A DNA stretch of 64,000 nt, taken from positions 45,903,929-45,967,928 of the forward strand of contig NC_069130.1 in assembly GCF_026914265.1 (NCBI RefSeq), read 5' to 3'. The stretch's first letter is position 1, and the number at the start of each line of letters is the position of its first letter. Below, piece by piece: positions 50,041 to 61,795 of the stretch. Below the pieces are notes generated by a model. The model saw only the letters and a program-made list of their open reading frames with translations. It made no database searches and had not been told where the DNA came from. This DNA is from Mya arenaria (lineage: Eukaryota; Mollusca; Bivalvia; Myida; Myidae). A program made the translations under genes and the position numbers.

Positions 50041-51800
50041 TGAAAGAGTAAGATATTTCAGCAAATGCCACCATTAATGCTTTACTAAGTAGTATGCAAT
50101 TTGTCGTACCGCAGTTGGATTGATTTGTAACTAGAAATGTTCAATACGTTTGTAAAGGTCAATAAATAAGAAAAAAACATAAAAAGCTGGTAGGTGATGA
50201 GAAGAAAGAAAACTGGCGCCTACTTTCGACATTAATTACTACTTAAACTATCAACTAAACTAGGTTTGGTAGTGTTGAACTATATCACGGCGGAGTGTTT
50301 CACTGCTTCGGGGTTTCAAATACATCGGACAGACAGATAGTTTGTAATAACTAATGGAAAAATATTGGCATCATTTCATTCCTATTTCAAAATGTTTGAT
50401 TTGTCACGTGTCACTTAAAACGGCGATAAGCAAGTATTTTTGTTACCACCGAGCTGTATCACTTTGTCGATGCATCACAACTAGAAACTGGAAATTTGGA
50501 AATTTGCATGTAACTGATGAGTGATGTAACAGCATAGCCCGATCTTGCACAGAGGCAAAAAGCACAATTTCTAACTGTTCCAAAAAATCTTGTAACTCAT
50601 TGTTCTGACGGTCTCAGCGGTCACTAGTCTTTCGCAATTGTTTCAACGGTGTCAGTGGTCGACAGTTTTTTCCAGTGTGTGGCTTATGTTGCAACGGTCT
50701 CAGTGGTCGTCAATATGTCGCAAATGAATTCAGTTACAGCCTTTGCTTGTGCTTATCTTGTCTTCAAATGATTTGGTCAGTAGAGGTTGTAGGCTGTAGC
50801 TGCTTTTGGATCACATACATTGATGGCCCACGCTCGGTCATGTGTTTTTTGTAGAAGACCTATCCTTAAAGGGTCTCGCTCATGCTCTTGGACACATTTA
50901 GTTTTCCCGGTTATGCTAAAACACTTAATAAATAATTATCACATCATGATATTGGAATGTCAGGCAAAATATATATATAAAGTTGAAAAAAATATTTAGT
51001 TTTAATGGGATGCGAAATCACGCTGATTAGGTCAAGAAAAATAGAAAATCGACTGTTAAACCACTATAGCGGAAAATATTTTACAACAAATGTGGATATT
51101 TTTACACTAAAGCATCTATTGTTAACATCTCATGATAGTGCCACTCAACCAGTCACACGGCAACAAAATCGCTGATAGCTGTTTGTAACAATATTGAATA
51201 TGGAAGGTTTCGAAGACGATATTTGAGCAAATATCAACATTTTGCTGAAGGGTACTGAAAAAATGTCAGTATCTTTGAACAAACACGCTTATGATTTTCC
51301 ACACTTTATTTCGAAAAAAAATATAATTAATAGACCACGGGATACCACCATCATTCACAGTCTATTTGTGGGTGAAAGTATATTTGTTTTAATATGAAAT
51401 AAGGCACTACCTTAGACGGGCTCTATGTATGTTATCAACTGCAGAAACTGCTAATGCAGTACATTTTTTCTTAGGTAAACAAGAGTAAAAGGCAAAATTC
51501 ATTTTATATGACATACTATGACTTTGACTACACCAATTAGATTATTAAGGTGCATAACAAGTAAGGTTAAGGTAATTCAAAGCAAATTTAATATTTTAAT
51601 GTTTGAAAAAACTCATTATAACAAACACAAGTATATTAATTCACCTAATACTGAATACCATAAAAGCATTTACAGTACAGATAAATGATTCCTACTTTAA
51701 ACATAACGAGGTAAACGATGAATGCAGAAAGTATGAAAATATTTAATTATTTAAAGTATTAGTCTTTAAACTGAATTATACATCTATAACATTTAAAAAA
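50041..51800. other. intergenic; small degenerate repeat
   Basis: No gene seen. Near 50605-50720 the phrase GGTCTCAGTGGTCG or a variant occurs three times at about 50-bp spacing. Otherwise AT-rich. Confidence 0.4.
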
Positions 51801-51803
51801 AAA

Positions 51804-52842
51804 AACAAGAGGGCCCTGAAGGCCCTGTATCGCTCATCTGATCCAATACAGATCATCAAGAATAACAATCTGATCAAGTTCCATGAACATATGGTCATAA
51901 ATGTGGCCTCTGGTGTGTTAACATGCTTTTCTTATTACTTGACCTGGTGAACTAGTTTTTGACTGCACATGACCCAGATTCGAACTTGGCTTAGAGCTAA
52001 TTAATATAAACATTCTGACAAAGTATAATGAACATACAGTCATAAATGTGACCTCTAAAGTTTCCTATGATTTGACCAAATGCCTAGTTTTTCCGCACAT
52101 GATCAAGATCGAACTTGGCCTAGAGCTAATCAATATAAACATTCTGACCAACTTTCAGGAAGATACAGTTGTAAATGAGACCTCAGGCCTCAATTTCTTG
52201 AAACTTCTTAAGTCCCTTAAAACAGGATTAAGCTAAACTCACTATTTTTGGTTTTCAATAATTTGGATAATATTTACTTCTTTAAGAGTTTTATACTTTA
52301 GATAGGAATTATCTATATGTTAGTTAAATTAAACCATTTTTCATTTATCAAAATTCCATTCAAGTATGTATTTTGAGTAATTGAAATAAGCTACTTAAGC
52401 CTGTTAAGCTTAAGAAGTTTCGAGAAATTGGGGCCTAGAGTATTAACAAGCTTTTCCTTCAATTTGACCAGGTGACCTAGTTTTTGACCACACTTGACCC
52501 AGATTCGAAATTGAACTAGAGAATATCAATATTAACATTCTGACCAAGTTTCCTGAAGATACAGTCAGAAGATAAATGTGACTTCTATAGTGTTAACAAG
52601 CTTTTCCTTTAATTTGATCTGGTGACCTAGTTTTTAACCCCAGCTGACCCAATATCGAACTCGTCCATGATTTTATTGAGGGTAACATTCTGACCAAGTT
52701 TCAATAAGATAGTTCCCGAACTAACCTCTAGAGTGTTAACAGTGAAATTGTTGACGACGACGGACGACTACGACGGATGACGGACACAGGGCGATCACAA
52801 TAGCTCACGTTGAGCACTTTGTGCTCAGGTGAGCTAAAAACA
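51804..52842 (+). mobile_element. dispersed bivalve-type repeat with internal tandem units
   Basis: Starts ACAAGAGGGCCCTGAAGG and ends GTGAGCTAAAAACAAG, with an end hairpin (TAGCTCACGTTGAGC ... GCTCAGGTGAGCTA). The body repeats, every ~150 bp, phrases such as GACCTAGTTTTTGACC, CATTCTGACCAAGTTTC and GTGTTAACAAGCTTTTCC. I recall this element as very common in bivalve DNA; class uncertain (possibly Helitron-related). A second element is nested at 52184-52437. Confidence 0.7.
52184..52437. mobile_element. MITE nested in the dispersed repeat
   Basis: Inverted ends CAATTTCTTGAAACTTCTTAAG and CTTAAGAAGTTTCGAGAAATTG; AT-rich middle. It interrupts a unit of the surrounding repeat between GAGACCT and AGAGTATTAACAAGC, a phrase that is continuous elsewhere in the array. 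A decayed relative is near 56300-56395. Confidence 0.75.
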
Positions 52843-52897
52843 AGCACATAGATTATTCAACAAAACATTAGTTATTAATATTGGATACACACACATG

Positions 52898-53021
52898 TGT
52901 TGTGGACAATTAAATTGCTTTATGGCGCATATATTACAAGTTTACAGCATATATATATATATATATATATGCTGTAAACTTGTAATATATGCGCCATAAA
53001 GCAATTTAATTGTCCACAACA
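52898..53021. repeat. 124-bp perfect palindrome with AT core
   Basis: Two 62-bp arms, apparently without mismatch, around an (AT)n centre. Arms run from TGTTGTGGACAATTAAATTG to its exact inverse. Absence of mismatches points to recent origin or ongoing correction. Confidence 0.9.
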
Positions 53022-53289
53022 TTATCAGAACAAAAATGTACTGTAATTATGCTTTCATTAGCTCATTCATTAGCGTATTAGGCTTTGTTTTAATTTTAAC
53101 AATGTCACTGTATTTTAGACATAGTAAATCCCCCCTCCCCCAGCAAGAGGTTAACAGCCTACTGACAAGACGACTGTAATAAACTATGATGTATTGATCT
53201 ATTGAAAGGGGAATACTCTGCAAGAAAATTGACAAATTTCTCTGCATTTGATACATATGCAATTCTTGTCTCTTATTTCAATTGTTCAT

Positions 53290-53560
53290 GATGATTACAG
53301 TACTGAAGAAGATCCAAGATATATTATGCACTCTGGTATAGGGTACTGAAGTGATCGTCCCATATGCCAACTCTGGTATCCTGGATAAAATGTTACTGGT
53401 GAATACAGTACTGAAGTGATCAAATCCTGATGCCACTCTGGTATCCTGGATTAAACGTTACTGGCGAATCCAACTTACTGAAGAGATCAATCCCAGATGC
53501 CACTCTGGTATCCTGGATAAAACCTTACTGGTGAATACGGTACTATAGTGATGAATTCCC
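53290..53560. repeat. ~65-bp tandem repeat, 3-4 copies
   Basis: Repeats CACTCTGGTATCCTGGAT followed by a TTACTGGTGAAT ... TACTGAAGTGATCAA stretch. Confidence 0.85.
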
Positions 53561-54680
53561 ATCTGAAAAGATTAACACCTAACTCAGAATATAATAAACA
53601 AGGGTCAATTTGTTTACATTGACGCAGATGAAGAAACTATCACACTAACAAATGATGTCACCGTTGTTAAAAATATGTAAAAATGGCCTAAGACCACAGT
53701 TATTCTAACTATATGTTTCATAATAGACACTAACATTGAGCTTACAATGTATCTCTTCAAAACAGTATTTTCATATAATATTTTTGCAAAAACAAACTTC
53801 AAAACTCCTATAGTTCAATTTTAGGCTGTATGCAACACATGCTGAAAGTTTGGCAATGATATTTTAAACACTTTTAGAATGAGTATAAGCACCTGTGGTG
53901 TTTTCATAAAAAGCAGAAATAGCCACTTCCATCAATAGGTAAGCAGCAAACTTTTAAAGAGCCATTATTTCCTCATGCATTGGAATAATCTGACCAAGTA
54001 AAGTTTATATATATATATATATATATACAGACAGCACCATAAAAATGGCCTGCTTACTCTATTCAGATTTTTTCAAAGCAAAATAAGATTTTTCCACTTC
54101 AGCTTAGCGTTTATATAAAAAAGACATAGAGCCAAACTGAAATGCTTCCAGGGACAAATGGCGCAGCAAAGGGAATGGCAAAAAAACACCAAACTGAAAG
54201 ATTCATGACAACTGCTAGTGTTTTCATGTATGATATGGCTACATGATGTAGAAAATGCACTGATAGCATAATTATGCTAAGTTTAAAAAAAATGCTTTAA
54301 GTATCTGTTTTGAAGGCTAGATTTGCCTTAAAATTAAGATTACAGCTCTTAACCAGTGTCTATTAGTTGCTTATTTACACCTGATTAGTATAAATCTCAC
54401 TCTTTGGAATCATTTACACACAAACAAGTACTACAAAGTTAACTTACATCTTCATTCTGAAATATTAGATTCAGAGCTGCAACTCCTGGATCTAAATTGC
54501 AGGACAACTGCCATGGGCGAAAAGCCGCAGCAAACTGGAGCTTATTGGCACATCATATTCTGCAAGCAAGACACAAAATCAATGTTTGACGTAGCATAAG
54601 ACTATCTTCTTCTACAGTAAAAGTATGAAAAATGCCTGTAAACACTCATTTGATACATACATAACCTTTTATGTAGGAAT
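53561..54680. other. intergenic, short (TA)n
   Basis: A (TA)n run at 54008-54028. No gene recognised. Confidence 0.4.
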
Positions 54681-54963
54681 TATGCTCAAGTCAATTGCAA
54701 ACACCCCCAAACCCGGGAAATAGCGGGGACTTTGACTTTCAGTCCAGCCAACCCAGGGTAAATTACCCGCCCTGCAGGGAAGAAATGATGTTAAAATACC
54801 CGCCAAATGCCCCCGCACTGCTATATTTTGCATCAAGACAAAACCACCGCATTCACCCGGCACTGCAGGGACACCTGAATGGTAGAAACACAGCCCTTTT
54901 CCCCGGCTATCCCCGGTTTACCACTGCACCTGGAGGGTCCAAGGTTACAATTGACTGGTGTAT
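54681..54963. mobile_element. GC-rich MITE, GGTTACAATTGACTGG family, copy 1
   Basis: Right end GGTTACAATTGACTGGTG intact, left end eroded. Internal GC-rich body matches the copy at 56397-56717 in opposite orientation. Confidence 0.75.
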
Positions 54964-56396
54964 AAATGCGATAAATGTACAGAAAAGTTCATTCATTCCA
55001 AAAAAAATTATGACAAAAATATTAAATATATAGTCTTTGGGACAATTTGCAATAACTTTTTTAACAATTCAAAGGTTAATCTTTACTAATTGAGTACCCA
55101 GATATATTTTGATAGCCTTTAAACCAGACTTCCTTAGAAATCATTCTTACTTGCAGACAATATTCCTTTCTAAAAAAATCCTTGCCAAGAACGTGTATGG
55201 AATTCCATCACTAGACCATGTTTTGATCAGATTGGTTCTTGTCCTTGAAAATACCTCTGTGGCTTCAGTAACCAGGCTGGCTATATTGAATAAAAAAATA
55301 AATTAGTGTTTTTAATTTATTAAAGCTGCACTCTCACAGATTGAACGTTTTGATCAAATTTTATTAAACAATTGTCCCGAGATTCGCTACAGAAAAAAAT
55401 CTTTTTGGTGCCAATCTGGTGTACCCTTTAAGGTATTTTGAGTGTATTTAGGTTTGTTTTTTTTAATGCATAAAATGAAAAGGTTCTTCTCTCAATCCCC
55501 CTGCTCACTTTTTATTGATTTTGCCATCAGAGATGTGAATTTTTTCAATGTATTAACTTCAAGTAAATGAATATATTCATGAATGATTGACAGTATGAAT
55601 GAATGAAAAGTAGCAATATTTCTTTAGATAGAGATCTCATTGTGTTGCTGTGATTGTTTATGTAGATGTTTTTCATGTTCATAAGCTAAAAAGCATATGC
55701 ACACTAAATGAAACATAATTCCGCATCATGTGTAGTAAGTTGTGATACTTGTTTGCAGTTAATGCAATGTTTGCTTAAAAGAGCAAACAAAATGGGCGAA
55801 TAGATGCACAATACAGTCCAAAGACCAATGAAGGTCAGCAGTTTTATTAGAAAATGTTATTATCTCAAAGCCGCAACAAAAACGGCATGGAAGAAATTCA
55901 ATTCGGAAAGAAACAGTTCATCAATGAGCTATTGAAATAAACACTGATCATGATGTTATAACAAAGAGCAATACACATACTGGCAATTTATTTTAGGGAA
56001 ACCTTGACAAAAGTCTGGTTTATTTCCAAACCTATTGCCTCCAGTAATACATAGCATGGCAATACATGCATTGCTGAAAATCTGTCCACAGCAGTAATGT
56101 CAAAAACCAGGTGGCATGGATGCATTCTGAAATACAAAAAAAGTCTGTATTTTGTGCTGATCTTACATATCCCATTTACAAGTGATTTACACTGAAATCT
56201 AATTGTTCTAAACTATAGTAACACAACTTCTTTATGACCAAACATATTGCTGTTGAGCATTAGTACACTGTATGTACATGACTTTTTTTATTTTGTATGT
56301 CATGTTTCTTTGCCCCAATTTATGAAAATATTTTATAACAGGTTCAAGCTTTTTAAGTCCGTTACCCTTAAGATTTATCGAGAAGCTGGGGTCTTA
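54964..56396. other. intergenic with old repeat fragments
   Basis: A fragment of the TTAA-flanked MITE begins near 55318 (TTAAAGCTGCACTCTCAC) and runs into a GGTGCCAATCTGGTG phrase near 55410 that is shared with the SINE at 6040-6230. No gene seen. Confidence 0.4.
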
Positions 56397-56717
56397 TGCA
56401 CCAGTCAATTGTAACCACGCCCCTCCACCCCAGGTCCGGGGGTATACAGGGGATAGACGGGGAAATGGGCCGTGTGTTTACCTTACAGGTGGCCCGCAGT
56501 GCCGGGTGAATGCGGTGGTTTTGTCTTTGCTTTAAATATAGCGGGGAATGTGCCTTACCTAGGGTCCCTGGGGTGCAAGGGCATTTGGCGGGGATTTAAC
56601 CATCTGTTCGTCCCCACAGGGCGGGGATTTTAGCCGGGGTTGACTGGACCAAATGTCAAAGTCCCCACTATTCCCCGGACCTGGGGGGGGGGGGCGTGGT
56701 TACAATTGACTGGTGCA
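56397..56717. mobile_element. GC-rich MITE, GGTTACAATTGACTGG family, copy 2
   Basis: Ends TGCACCAGTCAATTGTAACC and its exact inverse, flanked by TTA on both sides (56394-56396, 56718-56720). About 321 bp, much more GC-rich than its surroundings, no coding capacity. Confidence 0.85.
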
Positions 56718-57169
56718 TTATCGCATGCAGATTTGAGTGAATCGCAGAGGGTGTTTACAGTATTTACTGTCAACAACACAAACTTCTTTAGGCATCTCAT
56801 ATAGACTTTCTTTACTTATTAACAAGCAGAAATTTTGACACAATGGCAATTTTGTAACAAACTTGACCATGAGATTGAGTGTGAGCAAGCCAGTACAGTT
56901 TGACTTACAATTTGGGTGAAAAATTACTAAACGGAGATGTAAATTGAAAAAAATGGAGTTTTTAAGGTGCAGGTCTAAGAAAGGCATGACGGTCTAAATA
57001 TAGAGGTGCAGTTGTATATTAAAGAGGTGCACCTCCATCTTAGATATAGAGGTGCAGTTGTATTTATGTAAGAAGTGCACCTCCGTTTTAAACTATATCT
57101 AGAAAAAAACATATGAATAAATAATTGCACAGCTTAATAACATACAGGTGCACCTGTAAAGTAAGTGTA

Positions 57170-58200
57170 TTTTAGTAACATTGATGATTCTCTCACAAAG
57201 CCATGTTGTTTCATGGAAAGGGTACGGCAACTCTCACTCAGTCATGGTGGTTGTTTGGCAGGATGGTTCGCCTTCTCCACACCCTGGACTGACTATTTAG
57301 TTACAATATTTCACACGATCTGTGGCCCACAGCAAAACCATCAACCCGCATTTGCCGATTTGTCCTTCAATCACAATCTTGCACTCTTATGGTGTCAGCC
57401 TTCCTCTCAACATATTCAGTCACAATCTCTCATCTCCCATAGTGTTGCTTGGTACGAGTAGTCACTCGGCACTATTTATTTACACACAAGCTGTGGATCA
57501 AGGCAAAACCATTCATCTTTACAATCACAATAGCTCACAAAGCCATGGTGTTGGTCCGCACCCGTCCATTTATCTTTTCAGTCATAATCTTGCGCTCCGC
57601 CATGGGTTTTGTTTTGGCAGGAGGGGAAACCCCTCCCGCACCCTCCCCTTCCAACTTCTTAATTTAATAACATCTGTCACAAAAAAGTGGTGTTGCATTT
57701 CAGTTACCTGGTATTTGGACTGCAGTTGTGGCCAGTCGAGCTATCCGATTGGGGCGATTCGGTCCCTTGGGTGATCTCTTGGTCTGAGAATTATAAAAAA
57801 TGTGTTTGTGTACTCTATGATTCATATAATAAACAAATAATCAGCTTTTGGTCATATATTTTTACATATTAAATAGTTTAATATTACATACAATCTTCAT
57901 CATTCACATAGTGTCGAACCACAACCGTCCATTGATCTTTTCAGTCATAATCTTGCGCTCCGCCATGGTTTCACTTGGCAGGAGGGGATACGCCTCCCGC
58001 ACCATCCACGCCCAACTTCTTAATTAACACAAAAGTGGTGTTGCATGGCACAAGAGTACACTTGTCACACAATTCCTGTATCCTTTGATCTCAGTTAAAA
58101 TATCTCACTCATCCATTGTTGAGGCTCACAGACGGTACACCCCATCCATCTTTTCAGTGACAATATCTCGCTCAGCCATGGCGATTTCTGAACTGGTCAA
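57170..58200. repeat. degenerate direct repeats
   Basis: Phrases like CTCGCTCAGCCATGG, CCGTCCATTTATCTTTTCAG and GGCAGGAGGGGA...CCTCCCGCACC recur. The clearest pair is about 57530-57700 and 57896-58050, with partial units before and after. Open frames of 98 and 150 codons here are repeat-derived. Confidence 0.7.
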
Positions 58201-60090
58201 CCGCATGTCATAAGTTTATGAAATTGATATCTTCATTGTATGATTCACTGAAAAGTGTTTGATACAAAATAATCATACTGTACCTGGCTGACGCGACAAG
58301 CTCTGCTATGTGTACCGGTATAATCCATGGTCGTAATTAAATCGGTAATCCAACAGGAATTAATTCTTCGCAATTTCTATCCGATCAACAACTGTCAAAC
58401 ATCTAAATAGTATCGATATTGTAAAGCCTAAAATGACAACTTTTAACTGTCAAGTGTGACCTTCGTATAGAATGGTAAACAATGCGTATGAATATCTTTA
58501 ATAAACAAGTGAAAACAAAGTATATATCTCAGACAATATGTAGAAATATGTTTAATTTGTCTTTGTGAGTTTACCAAAAGTATTCATAGTAATTGATTAT
58601 AAGCATATTTTGAATTATTTTAATTACTCATGAGCCTGTTTTCTTCCGTGTCGTCACGCTCTGATATTTTTTGTGTCCCGCATGCACGCGCTCAATATAG
58701 TTTATGAACAGAAAAATACTGGTTCCATCACCTTTACGTCTTTTTTTCAGGCTGATAGTATGTGCAACTTTTGAACGAAAGTAGTGCTATGTGTGACCGT
58801 AATAGGGCTCTGCCGAGCTTCGCTGGGTTTAGAGCCCGTATTAATCACTTAGTTGGGTAAGCAAGTTATGTAAATCAACAATAGTTTTTAGCCTATTCAA
58901 ACACAGCTTTATATTATCTTTAAAAAAATGTTTAAAGATTAAAACAAATAAAAAATGAGGATATCTGTTTACTTCAATGTAAGATCGTACTTAATTTCAT
59001 GAGTGTCCTAGAAAAACAATATTTTCAGGATTGGGGAGACCATAATATATTGTTACTATTTCACTGTGATAAAGCATATGTTGCATATTTTCTAAAATTA
59101 TGTTTATCTAAAATGAATGCATTTTTAACCTGTTAATACAAGTGTATTATATGCCTGAATAAATGTTTCTATGTATCCATGATTTTAAATAGTTTAAATC
59201 GGGAAATGTCTGAAATTCAATGCTATTTTTAAAAAAATGCTTGTTTGTCGTGGCAATACTATCCACTGTTCTGTTCTGTATACTATTATAGTTTGATAGA
59301 TTTGTGATTTACTATTCCAGTTCATCCTTAAACAAAGATTGATTATCATATTTATTTAATATTTCACACTACACTGTTTAATTGTAATAGTAATATATTT
59401 AATATGTATATAAACAAAAAAAACTGTAAACATTTTGTTCTGTTCTGTTCTGTTCAAAAGCTTATCGTTTTCAAAGTTAAAAACTGTGAAAAAAATGAAG
59501 TCAGGATTGACCTATGCACAAGGTTTTAAACTTTGTGCCGTTACAAATCAATATTTTGAACTACATCTACCAAATTATGTTTGTAGTGTTAATGACCAGT
59601 TGTCTCGTCAGTCGACCTTTACTGCAGGTTTACTACGCCTAAATAAAAGTACAACGAAAGGGTCAGAAATATGAATAGCTACCATTTGGTAACACAATGT
59701 CACACTTAACCCTACTTCCAAACCACAACCCGTAAGGAAAAGTGTGTGTTTACCACGTGATATATTACTTAAAATGAAGATTTAAACAAAGATAACTTTT
59801 CGTTTACTACACCATTTTCAGGACAGTCTCTATCGCTTAAAGAGCACCGCTTTCGTTTTATTACAGTTGTTTGATAAGGTGATTAGTTTCATCAAAGACT
59901 TCGACAAACCTGTTTCCAAACTGTTGTTTGACTGTGCTCCTTAAGACGGCCGTTTTGTGAAAAGGTTTGTCAGAGTGTTTTAAGGAACTTAACTCACAAT
60001 TAAACTCTGGTAAGCGATGTGATACATCAGAAAGTAAGATTCAATGTTTTGTACCTAACGATGCAAGTGTATCATCTGGTGTCTAGTCCC
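58201..60090. other. intergenic, nothing recognised
   Basis: AT-rich; short TTCTG repeats near 59436-59455. The 79-codon frame at 59435-59674 has no motif. This is spacer between the arms of the inverted duplication. Confidence 0.4.
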
Positions 60091-60149
60091 TTTAAGACTG
60101 ATAGTAATTATCACCTCTGTGTTCGAATCCTGCCTCTCCGACGGAAAAC

Positions 60150-60286
<137 letters not shown>

Positions 60287-60464
60287 CATTAAAACCTTGT
60301 CCTATAGGCTAAACACAGTTGAGGAAATGATATTAAATGAATCCTAGGAGGTCACCACTGGGTTAGGCAGGGGTCACCTTAACTTAATGTAGCAGTCGAT
60401 GAGACATTGCCTTGGTCGCTGAACAGTTACAACGGTAAAAGTACTATTTACAGTACGTAAGCAC

Positions 60465-60577
60465 TTATATAACCCCATGATAGGAACTGGTATAAAAGAC
60501 GGTTTTACTGAACACCTACATCATTACCAAAGTTATAATTTAAGTGAAAGATTACTTTGATATCAGCAAGTTTACAG
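60465..60577 (+). promoter_or_regulatory. TATA promoter and untranslated exon, right copy
   Basis: TTATATAA at 60465-60472 is conserved with the left arm. A second box, TATAAAAG at 60491-60498, is present only here (the left arm has TGTAAAAG). The untranslated exon ends at 60577 with donor GTATTA; its acceptor is at 61786, ten bases before the ATG. Confidence 0.65.
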
Positions 60578-61204
60578 GTATTATATGTTTCTCTTATTTT
60601 ATTTTCGTGAAATAAGAACTTGAAAAATATAAATGAGAATTAGTGGTCAACATTATATTTTGACCAATAAAAAGGCAGTATTTATAAAGTTTCCCAAGGC
60701 TTTTATTTCAGTAAATCAGCAGTCAACCGTTATTGATTTTAATCAGGTGAAGCGGTAGATATAAACAGTAGCTGGCTCAGCTAGTGGATAGTTTATAATC
60801 ATAAAGTAGACAAAAACATTAAAGATTGTTAGTATGTACTTACACAAAACAAATAGTTATGCATAAAAGGAGGCGATGTTTAGGTGCGTTTGCAGCGTTG
60901 CAATTTGCAATGTTTCATTCAATTCAATAAACAATCTTTTATCAAAATGAAACTACTCGATTATACTAATAAGGTAATTCTAGCTATCTGGCACCGGATT
61001 TTCAAACTCAATCATTTCTTTTTAAAAAATCAAAAAAAAATCTTATAATTCCAAAATTTAACTTATAATACCGAAAATGTGAAAAAAATCTTGAAAAATA
61101 TTTTTTTTATAAATATGCTCTTTGTACTGTATATATATCACAATTTTACATGAGTAAAAACGGAGCCATCAACTTACTGACGTGTTTTAGGTCACCATCA
61201 CCGC

Positions 61205-61210
61205 CATATA

Positions 61211-61290
<80 letters not shown>

Positions 61291-61335
61291 TTAAAATTTA
61301 ATAATAATACTTATTATTATTATTATTAATATTAA

Positions 61336-61381
<46 letters not shown>

Positions 61382-61428
61382 ATAATAATAATAATAATAA
61401 TTTAAAATTTAATAAGTATTATTATTAA
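61205..61428. repeat. (ATT)n/(AAT)n palindromic tract
   Basis: Alternating blocks of ATT and AAT triplets, forming two nested inverted repeats joined by TTTAAAATTTAA. Absent from the left arm, so gained after the duplication. In the 5' untranslated intron. Confidence 0.9.
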
Positions 61429-61464
61429 ACTTTGAGGCATTACTGCCAAGTTGAGATTACAGCG

Positions 61465-61570
61465 CGTTCTACTTGCAGCGTAGTTAAGTATAAAGACTTC
61501 TGACAATTATAAACTGTCCATATACATCTGGAGCTATTTCTAAAGAAAAAAAGCGAAGGTGCTCCGATTG
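61465..61570. mobile_element. fragment of the GGAACTCC MITE family
   Basis: Matches the right end of the element at 32930-33260 (CTTGCAGCGTAGTTAA, then GTCCATATACATC). The terminus is decayed. Confidence 0.6.
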
Positions 61571-61795
61571 GCTTTAGATTTTACAAATTAATATGAACAA
61601 CCATTATTTATTCTTTTCCGTATTTTAATGTCTATATTTCAGTGTAAACCGTGATGTCCAGTTTTTTTATATATATTTTTCTTTTGCTTTCAACCTTCTT
61701 GTCTGCCTTTGTCATTGATATGTTTTATTAAGAGTATAAAATGAAATTATTTATTCTGGTCAGTATTTCAATATGTTTAAATTTCAGTGTAAACA

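Noticed and set aside
57322-57774. 150-codon plus-strand frame as a gene
   Set aside because: Lies over degenerate direct repeats and shows no domain.
61620-61660. Alternative first coding exon after the acceptor near 61646
   Set aside because: Resembles the true acceptor and leader (TTTCAGTGTAAAC...TGATGTCC) but lacks the ATG; looks like a small duplicate of the real site at 61780-61805.
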